Position numbers and translations under genes: made by a program. The notes beneath the pieces were generated by a model. It did not search any database. It was not told the DNA's origin and was given only the letters and a program-made list of their open reading frames with translations. Below, one piece after another: positions 27,547 to 36,769 of a stretch of 64,000 nucleotides of DNA (within the stretch, counting starts at the first letter, position 1; each line of letters opens with the position of its first letter). Source of the DNA: Tautonia rosea (GTDB lineage: Bacteria > Planctomycetota > Planctomycetia > Isosphaerales > Isosphaeraceae); assembly GCF_012958305.1 (NCBI RefSeq), contig NZ_JABBYO010000003.1, positions 434,001 to 498,000 of the forward strand. Direction: 5' to 3'.

Positions 27547-27796
27547 GCGCTTTGGTCGTTGAACCTGGGTCAAACCAACCAGGGCAACGTCTCGCCCGCA
27601 CCCATTGCCTTCTGAATGCCTCGACGATACCACAGCAATCTGAGGGATTTCCCTTTTCTTTCTGGTCTTCTCTGTGGCACGATGATTAATGTGACATGTC
27701 CGGACGGCACCGATTGGACGACCGTCTGCTTGCATGCTAAACATAGCAGCAGTACGGGCCTCCGACCTCGGACCTGAACTGTGGAGGATTCCCATC

Positions 27797-28393
27797 ATGC
27801 ATGCCTCGTCAGGGCGGTCGTTTGATGGCTTGTTCGCTCGCGCGCAGTCCGGCGACAAAGACGCGTGGGAGGAATTGTTTCGCGAGTGTTACCCCAAAGT
27901 TATCCGGGTCGTCCGCAGACGCTTGAATCAGCCCATGCGATCACTCTACGATTCGGCCGATTTTGCCAGTGACGTCTGGCGCAGTCTGCTCGCCAAGTCA
28001 GATCGATTCGATTTTCCGAATATCGGTTCATTGCTTGCCTTCCTGGAAAAAGCGGCAACCCAGAAGGTGATTGATGAACATCGAAAGCTCCACAGTCAGA
28101 AACGCGATCAGACCCGGACCATGAGTCTCGACGCAAATGTCGAAGGGCTCTCTGTAGGAATGCAGGTTCCGTCGACGGACCCGACACCAAGTCAGTACGC
28201 AGTGGCCAACGAAAGTTTTCAACGGGTCAACGAACGACTCGACGACACGCATCGCCGCGTCCTTGAGATGGCTCGCGAGGGCTATGCCACCCGGGAGATT
28301 TCCGACTCCGTGGGCTGGAGTGTGAGGCAAGTCCAACGGGCGCTCAAAAAATTGGGTGATGCCTGGCTCTCGGACGAGAGGCCCAGATCATGA
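27797..28393 (+). CDS. ECF-type RNA polymerase sigma factor
   Basis: A 198-aa sigma-70-family regulator. Region 2 is seen in FDGLFARAQSGDKDAWEELFRECYPKV and the following SLYDSADFASDVWRSLL, and region 4 in RVLEMAREGYATREISDSVGWSVRQVQRALKKL. The linker lacks the extra domain of primary sigma factors. GTGGAGGA before ATG 27797 sets the start; an upstream in-frame ATG at 27734 is less well supported. The stop overlaps the kinase start as ATGA, so the pair should be translated together. This arrangement is frequent in planctomycetes, where the kinase is proposed to control the sigma factor instead of an anti-sigma factor. No anti-sigma gene is present. Confidence 0.92.
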   Translation: MHASSGRSFDGLFARAQSGDKDAWEELFRECYPKVIRVVRRRLNQPMRSLYDSADFASDVWRSLLAKSDRFDFPNIGSLLAFLEKAATQKVIDEHRKLHSQKRDQTRTMSLDANVEGLSVGMQVPSTDPTPSQYAVANESFQRVNERLDDTHRRVLEMAREGYATREISDSVGWSVRQVQRALKKLGDAWLSDERPRS

Positions 28394-30600
28394 GTGAAGG
28401 CTCCCCGAAGCGTCCGCCAACCGAGAACGTGTCTGACTCCTCGACCACCCGATTTCGAGAACTGCGGGAACACTGGCAACGAGAAGGGCAGTCTCCCTCG
28501 GTCCTCATCCGATTGGTCAAGACCGACCTTCAGCGCCGTTTTGATCTGGGCGAGCGTCCGGCTGTTCGCGCTTATCTCGACGCCATCCCCGTTCTGCGCG
28601 ACGACTCGAACTGGGTGCTCAGCCTGGTGTACGAGGAGTACTGCCTGCTCCAGGAAGTCGGTGAGGCTCCCAGTCCCGACTCCTTCTGCAACCGCTACGA
28701 ATCCTGGCGCGACTCGTTGATCTCCCAACTGAATTACCATCAACTCCTGAGCCAGGCTGCAGGTGGGATGCCGCGATTGCCACGGTTCCCGGAGCCCGGC
28801 GAATACTTCATGAAATACCACCTGCGATCGATTCTCGGTCAGGGAGGCGCCGCTCGCGTCTTTTTGGCCGAGGACGATAAGCTTGGTGGTCGGCCCACTG
28901 CGTTGAAAATCTCGGCGAATCGTGGCGAAGAGCCCTCGATCATGGCTCGGCTGAAGCACCGAAATATCATGGAGGTGCTGAACGTCGACTTTGATGAAGA
29001 GTCTGGTTTGCGAGGGCTCTGCATGCCCTACCTGCCCGGCCTTCCGCTCGATCAGATTCTGGATCGAATGTGCGCCACGCGGCCCGAGGATCGCACAGCT
29101 CAGACCTTGCTCGACGCAATCGCCCCCGAGGGTCACTCGATCGGCTTGGATCAACCTGCCTGGACTGACTTTCCGACCGAAGCTTATGTGGATGCCTGCC
29201 TCTGGTTGGCCGCCCAGTTGGCCGATGCCCTGGCTCATGCTCACGATCGAGACGTGTTGCACCGGGATGTCAAACCAGCGAACGTCCTCATTTCCTGCTC
29301 TGATGGTCCTCAGCTCATCGACTTCAACCTCGCTCACGACCCCCACACTCCCGAACGTGCCGAAAGTGCCCTCCGCGGTGGAACGCTTCCCTACATGGCT
29401 CCCGAGCAACTTCGGGCCTTCCTCGATCCTATCCAGTGGGACAGTGTCGGTCCCACCGCTGATGTCTACGCCTTGGGGCTCGTGCTCCGTGAGTTGTTGA
29501 TCGGGACCCGTCCGGAGGCTCCTCCCGCGAACGTCCCTTTGCCTCGCACCATTAATGAATTGCTCGACGTTCGCTTCGCCGGCTGGCCCTCGACCCGGAT
29601 CGAAAACCCGAAGGTGCCTTACGCCCTCGATGCGATCCTTGCGCGATGTCTCGCCTTCGAACCGAGCGATCGCTACCCGTCGGCCAAAGCCCTTGCCGAA
29701 GATCTCCGAGCGCTCCTCCGACGACAGCCCTTGGTCTACGAACGCAACCCCAGCCTTCGTGAACGTCTGAATTTCTGGCTGCATCGCAATCGCCGAAACC
29801 TGACCGCATCCGCCAGTGCTGCCTTGATCCTTTTCTGTGGGATCGGCATTGCCGGTGCTGCGAAGTCGTTCTCGGGAGTTGACCATTTCGAACGGGGACT
29901 CGTTTTTTACAATCGGTCGCTCAGTCCTGCCAATATCGAGCAAGCTGACGAACTTTTGGAAGACGCGAAAGTAGAATTTCTCACGGTAGTTCAGGGTGAG
30001 GCCAGGACCCTTGAGGACCGCAGTAATCATCTGCGGTCTTATCACGCCCTCGCGGTGATTGCGAAGGAGGAGGGGGATCTTGCGACTCACAACCAGATGC
30101 TCACTCAAGCAATTCACCTGTACCAAGCGTTGGACCAGACCGACGTTTCGATCCTCGGTCATGAAGACTGGCTGGAGGAATTTTGTACTTACGTCACGAA
30201 TCTGTATGTGCAGAAGGTTCTCGAAGCGAACGCGAAATTTGAACGGTTGCTCTCGAATAAGTTGATCCATTCCGAAGAAGCTCACCAACAGGTGATCGAA
30301 CTCCTCAAGCTTGAGCCCGAGATCGAACTCGGCTTGAGCTACTCCAAAAAGGCGTCTCCAGAGATCCGAATCAGAATGCATTGGGCTACTGCCTTCGCAT
30401 ACGACACGATTTTGACTCAGAGGGTCTCCCCGGACGTGCGAAAGCACTATTCCCAGCGTTTCCAGACGATTACTGCCCAAGCGCTTGACCTGATTGAGAA
30501 AGAGGGTTCGCAATCCGAAGTGCGGAAATATGAGACCGAATTCATTCAACTCCGAAATGAACGAGATTCTTGGGATCAACGAAAAATGTCAAGCGAATGA
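28390..30600 (+). CDS. membrane Ser/Thr protein kinase coupled to an ECF sigma factor
   Basis: A 736-aa Hanks-type kinase. Residues 1-140 are a helical N-terminal extension. The kinase domain (about 145-450) has the Gly-rich loop LGQGGAARVFLAEDD, the ALKIS lysine (173) and HRDVKPANVL (catalytic Asp 293). The metal-binding motif is written DFN rather than DFG (Asp 311), and GTLPYMAPEQL follows. The kinase domain has a long insertion between the hinge (LCMPYLPGLPLDQIL) and the HRD loop. One membrane segment (about 470-492, SAALILFCGIGIAGAA) is followed by a roughly 240-aa helical, TPR-like domain probably outside the cytoplasm, a plausible sensor. Catalytic residues are retained, so activity is likely. 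The 4-bp overlap with the sigma gene argues for joint function. Confidence 0.92.
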   Translation: MSEGSPKRPPTENVSDSSTTRFRELREHWQREGQSPSVLIRLVKTDLQRRFDLGERPAVRAYLDAIPVLRDDSNWVLSLVYEEYCLLQEVGEAPSPDSFCNRYESWRDSLISQLNYHQLLSQAAGGMPRLPRFPEPGEYFMKYHLRSILGQGGAARVFLAEDDKLGGRPTALKISANRGEEPSIMARLKHRNIMEVLNVDFDEESGLRGLCMPYLPGLPLDQILDRMCATRPEDRTAQTLLDAIAPEGHSIGLDQPAWTDFPTEAYVDACLWLAAQLADALAHAHDRDVLHRDVKPANVLISCSDGPQLIDFNLAHDPHTPERAESALRGGTLPYMAPEQLRAFLDPIQWDSVGPTADVYALGLVLRELLIGTRPEAPPANVPLPRTINELLDVRFAGWPSTRIENPKVPYALDAILARCLAFEPSDRYPSAKALAEDLRALLRRQPLVYERNPSLRERLNFWLHRNRRNLTASASAALILFCGIGIAGAAKSFSGVDHFERGLVFYNRSLSPANIEQADELLEDAKVEFLTVVQGEARTLEDRSNHLRSYHALAVIAKEEGDLATHNQMLTQAIHLYQALDQTDVSILGHEDWLEEFCTYVTNLYVQKVLEANAKFERLLSNKLIHSEEAHQQVIELLKLEPEIELGLSYSKKASPEIRIRMHWATAFAYDTILTQRVSPDVRKHYSQRFQTITAQALDLIEKEGSQSEVRKYETEFIQLRNERDSWDQRKMSSE

Positions 30601-30634
30601 CCGAGTATCATCTCACCTGTTCATTCCATGACGC

Positions 30635-30883
30635 TTAAACATCGGCCATGGTGGACAGGCACTCCTCTTGAAGTCTTTGGAGCATTTCGGCCTTGGCTTC
30701 GCAATAGGATTCGTCTGTTTGAGTGATTGTCGTCTCGGTTTGCGGGATCGGTGTACTCTCCACAAGGGGGGGATACCCAAGAGGGGCCACGCTGACCGGA
30801 ACGATTCGGGAAGTCAGGCCATCAACCGCCGGAACGAACCGAGAAGATCGCTGCGAACGTCTGCGTTGACGAATTGCGAACAT
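30635..30883 (-). CDS. small hypothetical protein with basic N-terminal patch
   Basis: An 82-aa product with an Arg/Ser-rich start (RQRRRSQRSSRF) followed by VPAVDGLTSRIVPVS. I associate this pattern with many short exported or surface proteins in Isosphaeraceae (basic patch, then a P-x-L-D/E-x-L-x-S/G-R motif). A Thr/Gln-rich linker and an acidic helical end follow (CEAKAEMLQRLQEECL). AAGGG precedes ATG 30883. It is convergent with the kinase gene. It could also be fortuitous; evidence is moderate. Confidence 0.45.
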   Translation of the reverse strand: MFAIRQRRRSQRSSRFVPAVDGLTSRIVPVSVAPLGYPPLVESTPIPQTETTITQTDESYCEAKAEMLQRLQEECLSTMADV

Positions 30884-31214
30884 GGTATGGCCCTTGAACG
30901 GACGAAGACCGCAAGAATCGTGTGAGGAAATCGCGTCGGTGCGCCAGGACGAACGCCGGGCGCACCCGCATGTGGCTCAGTTCGTCGAGCTGCGAATTGG
31001 ATCAACCGAACGTACCTCGATCAGATCTCTTTATCGGATCGATGGGTCCAGAGTTCTAAGAAAACTCTGATTTCGGCTCGCAGAGGATGAGGAATCTTAG
31101 GTGGTGTGTGCTGTGCGATGACTGACTCTGACACCATGAAGACCGGATTTCAGTTTCAGTCGCGACACACTTTTCGGAATCAAACCAGGAACGCCCGAGC
31201 GTGGTCCTCGAGGC
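30884..31214. other. 331-bp intergenic region
   Basis: No coding potential was seen. There is one small perfect hairpin at 31049-31069 (CAGAGTT / AACTCTG, 7-nt loop) without a T-tract on either side. Otherwise it holds upstream DNA of the small minus-strand gene and the 3' flank of the membrane-protein gene. Confidence 0.35.
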
Positions 31215-31652
31215 TCAGCTCATGGCGAGGCCGGCCATCGCCAGGACAATCCCTGCATGAGTGGACCAGAGAAGGGTGCGGGTCCAGTTGCTCCGCACAA
31301 GCTTCCGACAGGTTGATGCGTCGTAGCCTGTAGCGAGTTGATGGTGCAGTGGAACCTGGACTAATGCCGTGACTACCCACGTCAAGATGGCCACGGTCAG
31401 TCCGGTGATTGCAAGCCAGAGCGGAGTATTCGCGGGCATCACCACGACCAATCCTGCCGCGCTAACCAGCTCTGCGAGCATGGCCGGACCGACGATCGGC
31501 CCGATCCGCCGAACGTGTTCGGTGTGGTAACGACCAAAGGCTCCGGGACTCACCTCGCTAAGAAGCGGATAATGGACCAGCTGAACTAGCCAGATCAGCC
31601 CCGTCATGAACAAGGTCGAGCTGAGGCAAATCAAGAGAAGCGCAACTGCCAT
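31215..31652 (-). CDS. small four-helix membrane protein (DUF1772-like)
   Basis: A 145-aa integral membrane protein with about four hydrophobic segments (residues 3-25, 52-72, 77-100 and 123-142). The loop motif VQLVHYPLLSEVSPGAFGRYHTEH and a late LATGYDASTCRKLVRSNWTRTLLW are typical of an uncharacterised family of small bacterial membrane proteins annotated as DUF1772-like. ATG 31652 with CGAGGA upstream is preferred over TTG codons just before it. It stands alone; no transport or enzymatic role can be given. Confidence 0.75.
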   Translation of the reverse strand: MAVALLLICLSSTLFMTGLIWLVQLVHYPLLSEVSPGAFGRYHTEHVRRIGPIVGPAMLAELVSAAGLVVVMPANTPLWLAITGLTVAILTWVVTALVQVPLHHQLATGYDASTCRKLVRSNWTRTLLWSTHAGIVLAMAGLAMS

Positions 31653-31962
31653 CAACAATCCTCGAAGGGACCAGGTTGCACCTGAGTGATCGAGAGCAAG
31701 ACCATCAGCGTCCAGAACCAGGAATGCTCAAAAGATGATGGCGGATGGGTTTTAGTGAGACACTAGTACGTGGTGATTCAGGAGAAGCCATGTTTTCCAA
31801 AAAACGATTTTACTGCGAATCCCCCCTGTCAACAAGCAAAGTCAACACCACCTGGCTAGACGACCGGACAGCCCACAGACTACGATCCGACCTTCGCTTT
31901 GTACCGTCCCACCGTTCGGTTGACGGCGTTGCAACATCAGGAATCAGGAGAGGAGTGCCGAG
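31653..31962. other. 310-bp divergent intergenic region
   Basis: It lies between the small membrane-protein gene (-) and the endonuclease/exonuclease/phosphatase-family gene (+). A GGAGAGGAG ribosome-binding site at its right end supports ATG 31963. There is a moderately AT-rich segment at 31770-31850. No RNA gene or convincing promoter pair was seen. Confidence 0.35.
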
Positions 31963-33126
31963 ATGCCCCGCCGGTCGAATGCTCGCGACCTGCAATCCTT
32001 GCTCGTCAAACTCGTTCGACGGGATCCTCGATGGTTGATCGTGCTCCTCATGATCGCGGGTGTCGTGTTCCTGATCGATCGGTTTCAACATGCCTCCAAA
32101 AGGCGGATGCCGATTCCCCCGGCATCAACAGAAGGGTATCTGTTCTGTTCCTGGAATGTTGAGAACCTATTTGACGATGTCGATGATCCCCGCAACTTGG
32201 ATCCGCTCGATTCATGGTTTGCCAGAGACAGCAGGGCACTTCGACAGAAGCTTGACCTTCTGGCCGATTCGCTCCTTGAGCTTAATGAAGGACGAGGTCC
32301 GGATATTCTTGCATTGGTGGAAGTCGAGAACCGTCGCGCCGTGGAATTGCTCCAGGAGACGCTCAATCGTCGTCTCTCGACCGAATGGCATTACACTGAG
32401 ATTGCCCATCATGACAATCTCTCGGGACGTCGGATTGAGCCTGCCATCCTCACACGGCTCCCTCTCGAATCGAGCGGCATGCGAACGTATTCCGCCGGCC
32501 GTCGCCTGCTCGGTGCCAGAGTCGAGATCGACGGGCACCCCCTGGATGTCCTGGTCGGACACTGGACCAGCCGTCTGACCGACGAGGATGGGTCCAAACG
32601 TCTCGCCTATGCTCAGGAAATGTACGCGACGTACCAGAAAATCGAACGATCAAACAACGATCTTGCTGACGTACTGATTTGCGGTGATTTCAACGACGAG
32701 CCGGATGACGAGGCGATTCGGCTCGGACTTCGAGCCACCGGAGATCAATCCGCAGTGGTTGCCTCAGCAGGCACCAATCAACCTCGCCTGTTGAATCTCA
32801 TGGCGGGTCGAGACCCGGAACAATTCGGCACGTACCTCTATCGGAATCGCTGGCAGATTCTCGATCACCTCGTCATTTCGGCTGGCCTGCTCGATGATCA
32901 AGGTTGGTCGCTCGTGGTCGACACAGTGCAAACCGTCAACGGCCCATCACTTCAGGATCGTCGAGGGGGCCCCCTTCGCTTTGGCAATGAAACCAAAGTG
33001 AATCGCAGGGGACCATCCGATCATTTCGCCGTTTGTGTGCGGCTGCATCCTCCCAAGACTCAGGAACAAGCGGTGGAAGGAGCTCAGGATCTGGCAATGA
33101 CGCCATCCCTGATCCCCCTCCATTGA
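31963..33126 (+). CDS. membrane-anchored endonuclease/exonuclease/phosphatase family protein
   Basis: A 387-aa protein with an N-terminal transmembrane anchor (residues 24-39) followed by an EEP metallohydrolase domain. The metal and catalytic motifs are WNVENLFDD (Asn65), LALVEVEN, GDFNDEPDDEA and a final PSDHFAVCV. An unusual feature is the NLSGRRIEPAILTRL variant of the motif before strand 4. Members of the fold cleave nucleic acids, sugar phosphates or phospholipids, so the substrate is open; the anchor suggests action on the outer face of the membrane. It converges with the next gene, with only 10 bp between the stops. Confidence 0.88.
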   Translation: MPRRSNARDLQSLLVKLVRRDPRWLIVLLMIAGVVFLIDRFQHASKRRMPIPPASTEGYLFCSWNVENLFDDVDDPRNLDPLDSWFARDSRALRQKLDLLADSLLELNEGRGPDILALVEVENRRAVELLQETLNRRLSTEWHYTEIAHHDNLSGRRIEPAILTRLPLESSGMRTYSAGRRLLGARVEIDGHPLDVLVGHWTSRLTDEDGSKRLAYAQEMYATYQKIERSNNDLADVLICGDFNDEPDDEAIRLGLRATGDQSAVVASAGTNQPRLLNLMAGRDPEQFGTYLYRNRWQILDHLVISAGLLDDQGWSLVVDTVQTVNGPSLQDRRGGPLRFGNETKVNRRGPSDHFAVCVRLHPPKTQEQAVEGAQDLAMTPSLIPLH

Positions 33127-33136
33127 TCAACCGCCA

Positions 33137-33955
33137 TTATTCCGCCTGGTCCATCAGGACCGGACGCCCAGGAGACGCATCCGGCCGCCGAGCCCGCTCA
33201 ATCACCGCGCGAAAATGCCCCTGGGTGTCCCGAGGGACCTGAGGATGGGATGAGATTACCTCCTCTGCCCAGTTCGGATAGGTTTCGACCAGCCGTCCCA
33301 TCAGCGAGACAAACCATCCCGCTTCTTGAATCTGATCTTCAAGTAAACGTTCGATTAGTGGTCGAAATGTCTTGGCGACGGCCCTCCATCCCTTCGAGTC
33401 CACCTTGACGAAGGCTTCCACGTTGTGCTGAATCCAGGGACTCCCGCTCGCTTCCTTGAAATAATTCGTATGCACGATGAGTACAATGCGTCCTTCCAGA
33501 TGAGCCGAGCCTCGAGGGCTGCGATACTCTAGGTTGCATAGCAACGCATGCATTTGAGGTGATCGCAGGACGAAACTCCATGTTGCCGTCGTCCCGCTGC
33601 CGTCAGTTCCCTGGTAAACCCCGGGCGCAATCTGCATGAGCCGGGCCGGGCTGGTGCTCAGATCCTGCCAGAGTGCCAACGTCAGCGCCGGTTCGTTCAA
33701 GAGACTCAAATAGAGTTGCGGATCACAGGGGAACGTCTCCGGCTCTCCCTTGTGGTGAAAGCTGTGCTCGGAAATCACTTCCGAGACCTCCGCGCGAGCC
33801 TCGGGCGCAACCTGATGCAGCGGCAAGACCTCCAGCGGGTCGATCCGACGATTCCCAAGCAGCCCCGATGACCCCGGGCCCGCCCCTGCGGTCGCAACCA
33901 CAGCCACGGCCACGACTAGGGCCGAAAGCGTCCGGCTCGGCACTCGCCTCATCAT
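33137..33955 (-). CDS. secreted hypothetical protein
   Basis: A 272-aa exported protein with a signal peptide (TLSALVVAVAVVATAGAG) and a single globular domain of unknown family. It contains SEHSFHHKGEPETFPCDPQLYLSLLNEP, a beta-rich centre (GTTATWSFVLRSPQMHALL, AHLEGRIVLIVHTNYF) and a helical C-terminal part with conserved Trp residues. I regard it as a planctomycete conserved protein, but I cannot name a Pfam family. ATG 33955 follows GGGGGTGAGG; a GTG nine bases upstream is less likely. Confidence 0.7.
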   Translation of the reverse strand: MMRRVPSRTLSALVVAVAVVATAGAGPGSSGLLGNRRIDPLEVLPLHQVAPEARAEVSEVISEHSFHHKGEPETFPCDPQLYLSLLNEPALTLALWQDLSTSPARLMQIAPGVYQGTDGSGTTATWSFVLRSPQMHALLCNLEYRSPRGSAHLEGRIVLIVHTNYFKEASGSPWIQHNVEAFVKVDSKGWRAVAKTFRPLIERLLEDQIQEAGWFVSLMGRLVETYPNWAEEVISSHPQVPRDTQGHFRAVIERARRPDASPGRPVLMDQAE

Positions 33956-34280
33956 GGACCTCACCCCCGATCGAGGCGCCTTGCAACGTCACAACGTCAC
34001 TCGCCTCGATCTTTCGCATCCCTGCTCAATACGTCTGTCGGCCAGCGTTCCTCCGGCCTTCCTGTGACTTCTTGATCGGTCCCCCATCACCTACAAAATG
34101 ACAAGAAAAGACCCGACCCGAGAATTTCTGCCCATTTTGGTAAACCTGGAAAACTGGGTGGTTTTTCCTCCGCCAACCTGACCTTGTCGGACTGTTCCGG
34201 TTCGCTAGGATGTGACGCGCCCTGGTTGAGGGGCCAAGGATCAGGTCGAACATCGAGCCAGCTGACGCAGGGAGGCGACC
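33956..34280. other. 325-bp divergent intergenic region
   Basis: It lies between a secreted-protein gene (-) and the HEAT-repeat gene (+). It holds the candidate HEAT-gene promoter at 34184-34211 and the ribosome-binding site GGGAGG at 34270-34275. No coding or RNA gene was recognised. Confidence 0.4.
34184..34211 (+). promoter_or_regulatory. candidate promoter for HEAT-repeat gene
   Basis: TTGTCG (34184-34189) and TAGGAT (34206-34211) are 16 bp apart, each 4 of 6 consensus. The predicted leader is about 60 nt. The match is weak. Confidence 0.3.
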
Positions 34281-35498
34281 ATGCCGCTGGGACGTGGAGC
34301 ACGGATGGGACTGGGATTCGTGGGCGTCGCGGGGTTACTGGCCGCGGCCGGACTGGCAATGACCATGGCTCCTTCAGAGCCTCCGGCGGCCGAGACCGAC
34401 GGCTCGGTTGCGCCATCGGCGTCGGCCTCGACCGAGCATCGCCGGGACGAGGCGTTGACGGACCGAGCAGGTCTGCTCGCTCAAGGGGATGCCGAGGCCT
34501 TGATTCAGGCAAAAGATGCCTTGCAGTCACCTTCGGGGTCGAATCAGGGCGAATCGCTTGCGGCGGAGCCATTGACCCAGGATCAACTGAACGCATGGCT
34601 TGATGACCTCGTAGGGCTCGGGTCTGGGTTCCGTCGCTTTGGCCCCGTCGATCGAAGCCGTGTGATGGAACTCATTGGCGGAGCGCTCGATCGGATGACC
34701 GTCAGCCCGGTCCCCGATCGCTGGATCGAGGCGTTGCCTCCCTCGGCAGAGTTACTCACGGTCGGGCTTGCCGACGCGTCTCCGGCGGTCCGGGCCGCTG
34801 CCGCTGAGGTCCTGGGGAGAGTCTGGGGCTGGCAGCCCGGCACAGCGATTTGGCCCGATGCCGAACGGACCGTGGCGACCTGGAAGAACCGCCTCCATAC
34901 GCCACTGGTTTCCTTGCTCGACGATGCAGAGCCGGGGGTTCGACTGGCGACGGTCATCGCGCTTGGCAAACTGCCGATTGACGCCATGGCTGAACCTGCG
35001 GTGGCTCGCATCGCAGACGAGGTTCCGGCTGTTCGCATGCAGGTGCTTACCAGCTTCGCTCCCCGTCGTGACGTGTTGACCGATGACGAGGTCCTGCCCT
35101 TGCTCTTCGATCCTGAGTCGCCAGTCGCTCTGGCGGCCCAACTGGTTCTGAAGGCTCGGGGGCTCAACGACGATTTGATCGGTCTGGCCAAGTTGCTTTA
35201 TCATCCCCGCGCCGATCTGAGGGCTTCGGCCATCGCTCAGATCGAACGACGCGAGGACATCGATCCGATAGTCTGGCTCGACCGTCTCTCTCACGATCAG
35301 GATGAACAGGTCCGCTCGCAGGCGATGGAAGCGCTCAGCCGCCTCGCCTCGCCCGATGCTCGTCGCCGGGTTTCGGAGATGGCGGCATCCGACCCCTCTC
35401 CGACTGTCCGTGATGCTGCCCGTCGCGCGCTGGACGACCTGACAGCCGACCTTCCGCCGCTTCCTGGGTCACCAGATCTATATCCCCGAGCGAACTGA
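34281..35498 (+). CDS. membrane-anchored or secreted HEAT-repeat protein
   Basis: A 405-aa protein with one N-terminal hydrophobic segment (residues 9-29), which is either a signal peptide or an anchor. A Ser/Ala/Glu-rich linker follows. From about residue 150 there are HEAT or Armadillo-like helical repeats: ASPAVRAAAAEVLGRVWG, AEPGVRLATVIALGKL, EVPAVRMQVLTSFA, PRADLRASAIAQIE, QDEQVRSQAMEALSRLA and PSPTVRDAARRALDDL, spaced roughly 30-45 residues apart. Such repeats mediate protein contacts; no catalytic motif is present. GGGAGG upstream sets ATG 34281. Confidence 0.85.
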   Translation: MPLGRGARMGLGFVGVAGLLAAAGLAMTMAPSEPPAAETDGSVAPSASASTEHRRDEALTDRAGLLAQGDAEALIQAKDALQSPSGSNQGESLAAEPLTQDQLNAWLDDLVGLGSGFRRFGPVDRSRVMELIGGALDRMTVSPVPDRWIEALPPSAELLTVGLADASPAVRAAAAEVLGRVWGWQPGTAIWPDAERTVATWKNRLHTPLVSLLDDAEPGVRLATVIALGKLPIDAMAEPAVARIADEVPAVRMQVLTSFAPRRDVLTDDEVLPLLFDPESPVALAAQLVLKARGLNDDLIGLAKLLYHPRADLRASAIAQIERREDIDPIVWLDRLSHDQDEQVRSQAMEALSRLASPDARRRVSEMAASDPSPTVRDAARRALDDLTADLPPLPGSPDLYPRAN

Positions 35499-35733
35499 TC
35501 AACGCATCAGAGTGGCTTGTGATGACCGGCCCACCCAAACGCCCCGCCCTTGATGCAGGGCGTTGTCGATCGACGAGGACTGAGCGAATGAGACGAGGTT
35601 GGTGCTCGCCGATCGTCTGAACGTCCCCGGAACTCCGCAAACGGCTATGACCGGGCAAGGCCACGGTAGAATCAGAAGGACATCGTCCTCGTCCTCGATC
35701 ATCAAGCAGTTGGCTTGGTGGACAATCGGGGCA

Positions 35734-36768
35734 TCATGGGGTCGGTTCGGTTGCAGAGGGGAGGTGACGGCTGTTGGGGTACTGCTCTCGAAGGCGCTCG
35801 ACAACACTCGCAGCCCGATCATCCCGATCAAGAACGCGCCAGAGTTGAGCGATGGCGGCGAGTGAACGGGCATGCTCGTCGGCCTGACTAGGGTAAAGAA
35901 TGTCGGTGTTCAGGTATGCGAACAGGGCGTCTCGGGGTTTTCCGGCCGCTCGGAGGCAATCTCCGAGGGTGTTGTAGGCCGGGGCCAGGGTCGAGGCGTC
36001 TTCCGGGTCGGCCTCGTCGATCACCAACCGGACCACGTTTTCCGCCTCATCGAAGCGACTGAGCCCGGCCAGGGCCTCGGCCCGTGCCAGGTCGGCTCGG
36101 ATCCGGGCAATGCTCCCCTCAGGAAGCCGATCGACGAGAGATTCAAGTTCCTGAAGTGCCTGTTCCGACTGTCCTCGCTTGACCATCACCTGTGACCGGA
36201 GCACCGCGGCGCGGTCGCTCGCCCAAGAGAGTTTGGCCAGTTCCTGAAGTGCTCGGTCGGCAGCGTCGAAGTCTCGGGCATCGAGTTGCAAGGTCGAGAG
36301 GAGTTCGAGGGCCGGGCCGTAATGCCGGCTGCTCGAGAGATCTGTGGTGATTGCCCGAAGGGCCTCGATCGCGGCCTCTCGTTTTGATGGGTCCACCTGT
36401 GCGCGTCGGGCCAGGGCCGAGGCACTTCGGAATCGAGCGTCCTGGGCCAGGAGGGGGTTGTTCACCTCGCGTGAGGCTTGCTGATACAACTCGGCAGCCT
36501 GTTCGAGATCTCCACTGTTCTCCCGGGCTTTGGCCTGGGTGAAGGTCGCGCCTGGAGTATCGTAGGTCACCTCGGCAATCTGGTCGAGGGGGACCTCTCG
36601 CCCCTCAATGCGGACCAGCTCCGGGGTCTCTCGCTCCACCTTGCCTCGAATCCGGCCCCCAGGGGCAGTGATGGTCGAGCCGGGCACAAGCACCACGTCG
36701 TCGGCGACCGAGGCGCTTGTGAGAACCAGGACTGTCAGGACCGCCCAGGAAGATCGATGAAGGTTCAT
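35734..36768 (-). CDS. secreted TPR-repeat protein
   Basis: A 344-aa exported protein with a signal peptide (AVLTVLVLTSASVA). A short beta-rich N-terminal domain follows (VVLVPGSTITAPGGRIRGKV ... VPLDQIAEVTYD, about 25-70). The rest is tandem TPR-like helices (ENSGDLEQAAELYQQAS, RGQSEQALQELESLVDRLP, LSRFDEAENVVRLVI, AAGKPRDALFAYLNTDILYP). It is likely a periplasmic scaffold. It follows a larger TPR gene on the same strand with 77 bp between, so the two may act together. Its leader, including the ribosome-binding site, is tandemly duplicated. Confidence 0.82.
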   Translation of the reverse strand: MNLHRSSWAVLTVLVLTSASVADDVVLVPGSTITAPGGRIRGKVERETPELVRIEGREVPLDQIAEVTYDTPGATFTQAKARENSGDLEQAAELYQQASREVNNPLLAQDARFRSASALARRAQVDPSKREAAIEALRAITTDLSSSRHYGPALELLSTLQLDARDFDAADRALQELAKLSWASDRAAVLRSQVMVKRGQSEQALQELESLVDRLPEGSIARIRADLARAEALAGLSRFDEAENVVRLVIDEADPEDASTLAPAYNTLGDCLRAAGKPRDALFAYLNTDILYPSQADEHARSLAAIAQLWRVLDRDDRAASVVERLREQYPNSRHLPSATEPTP

Positions 36769-36769
36769 G

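Noticed and set aside
28282-30579. A 765-codon open frame opposite the kinase gene
   Set aside because: The complementary strand has clear kinase motifs; the antisense translation has no recognisable fold.
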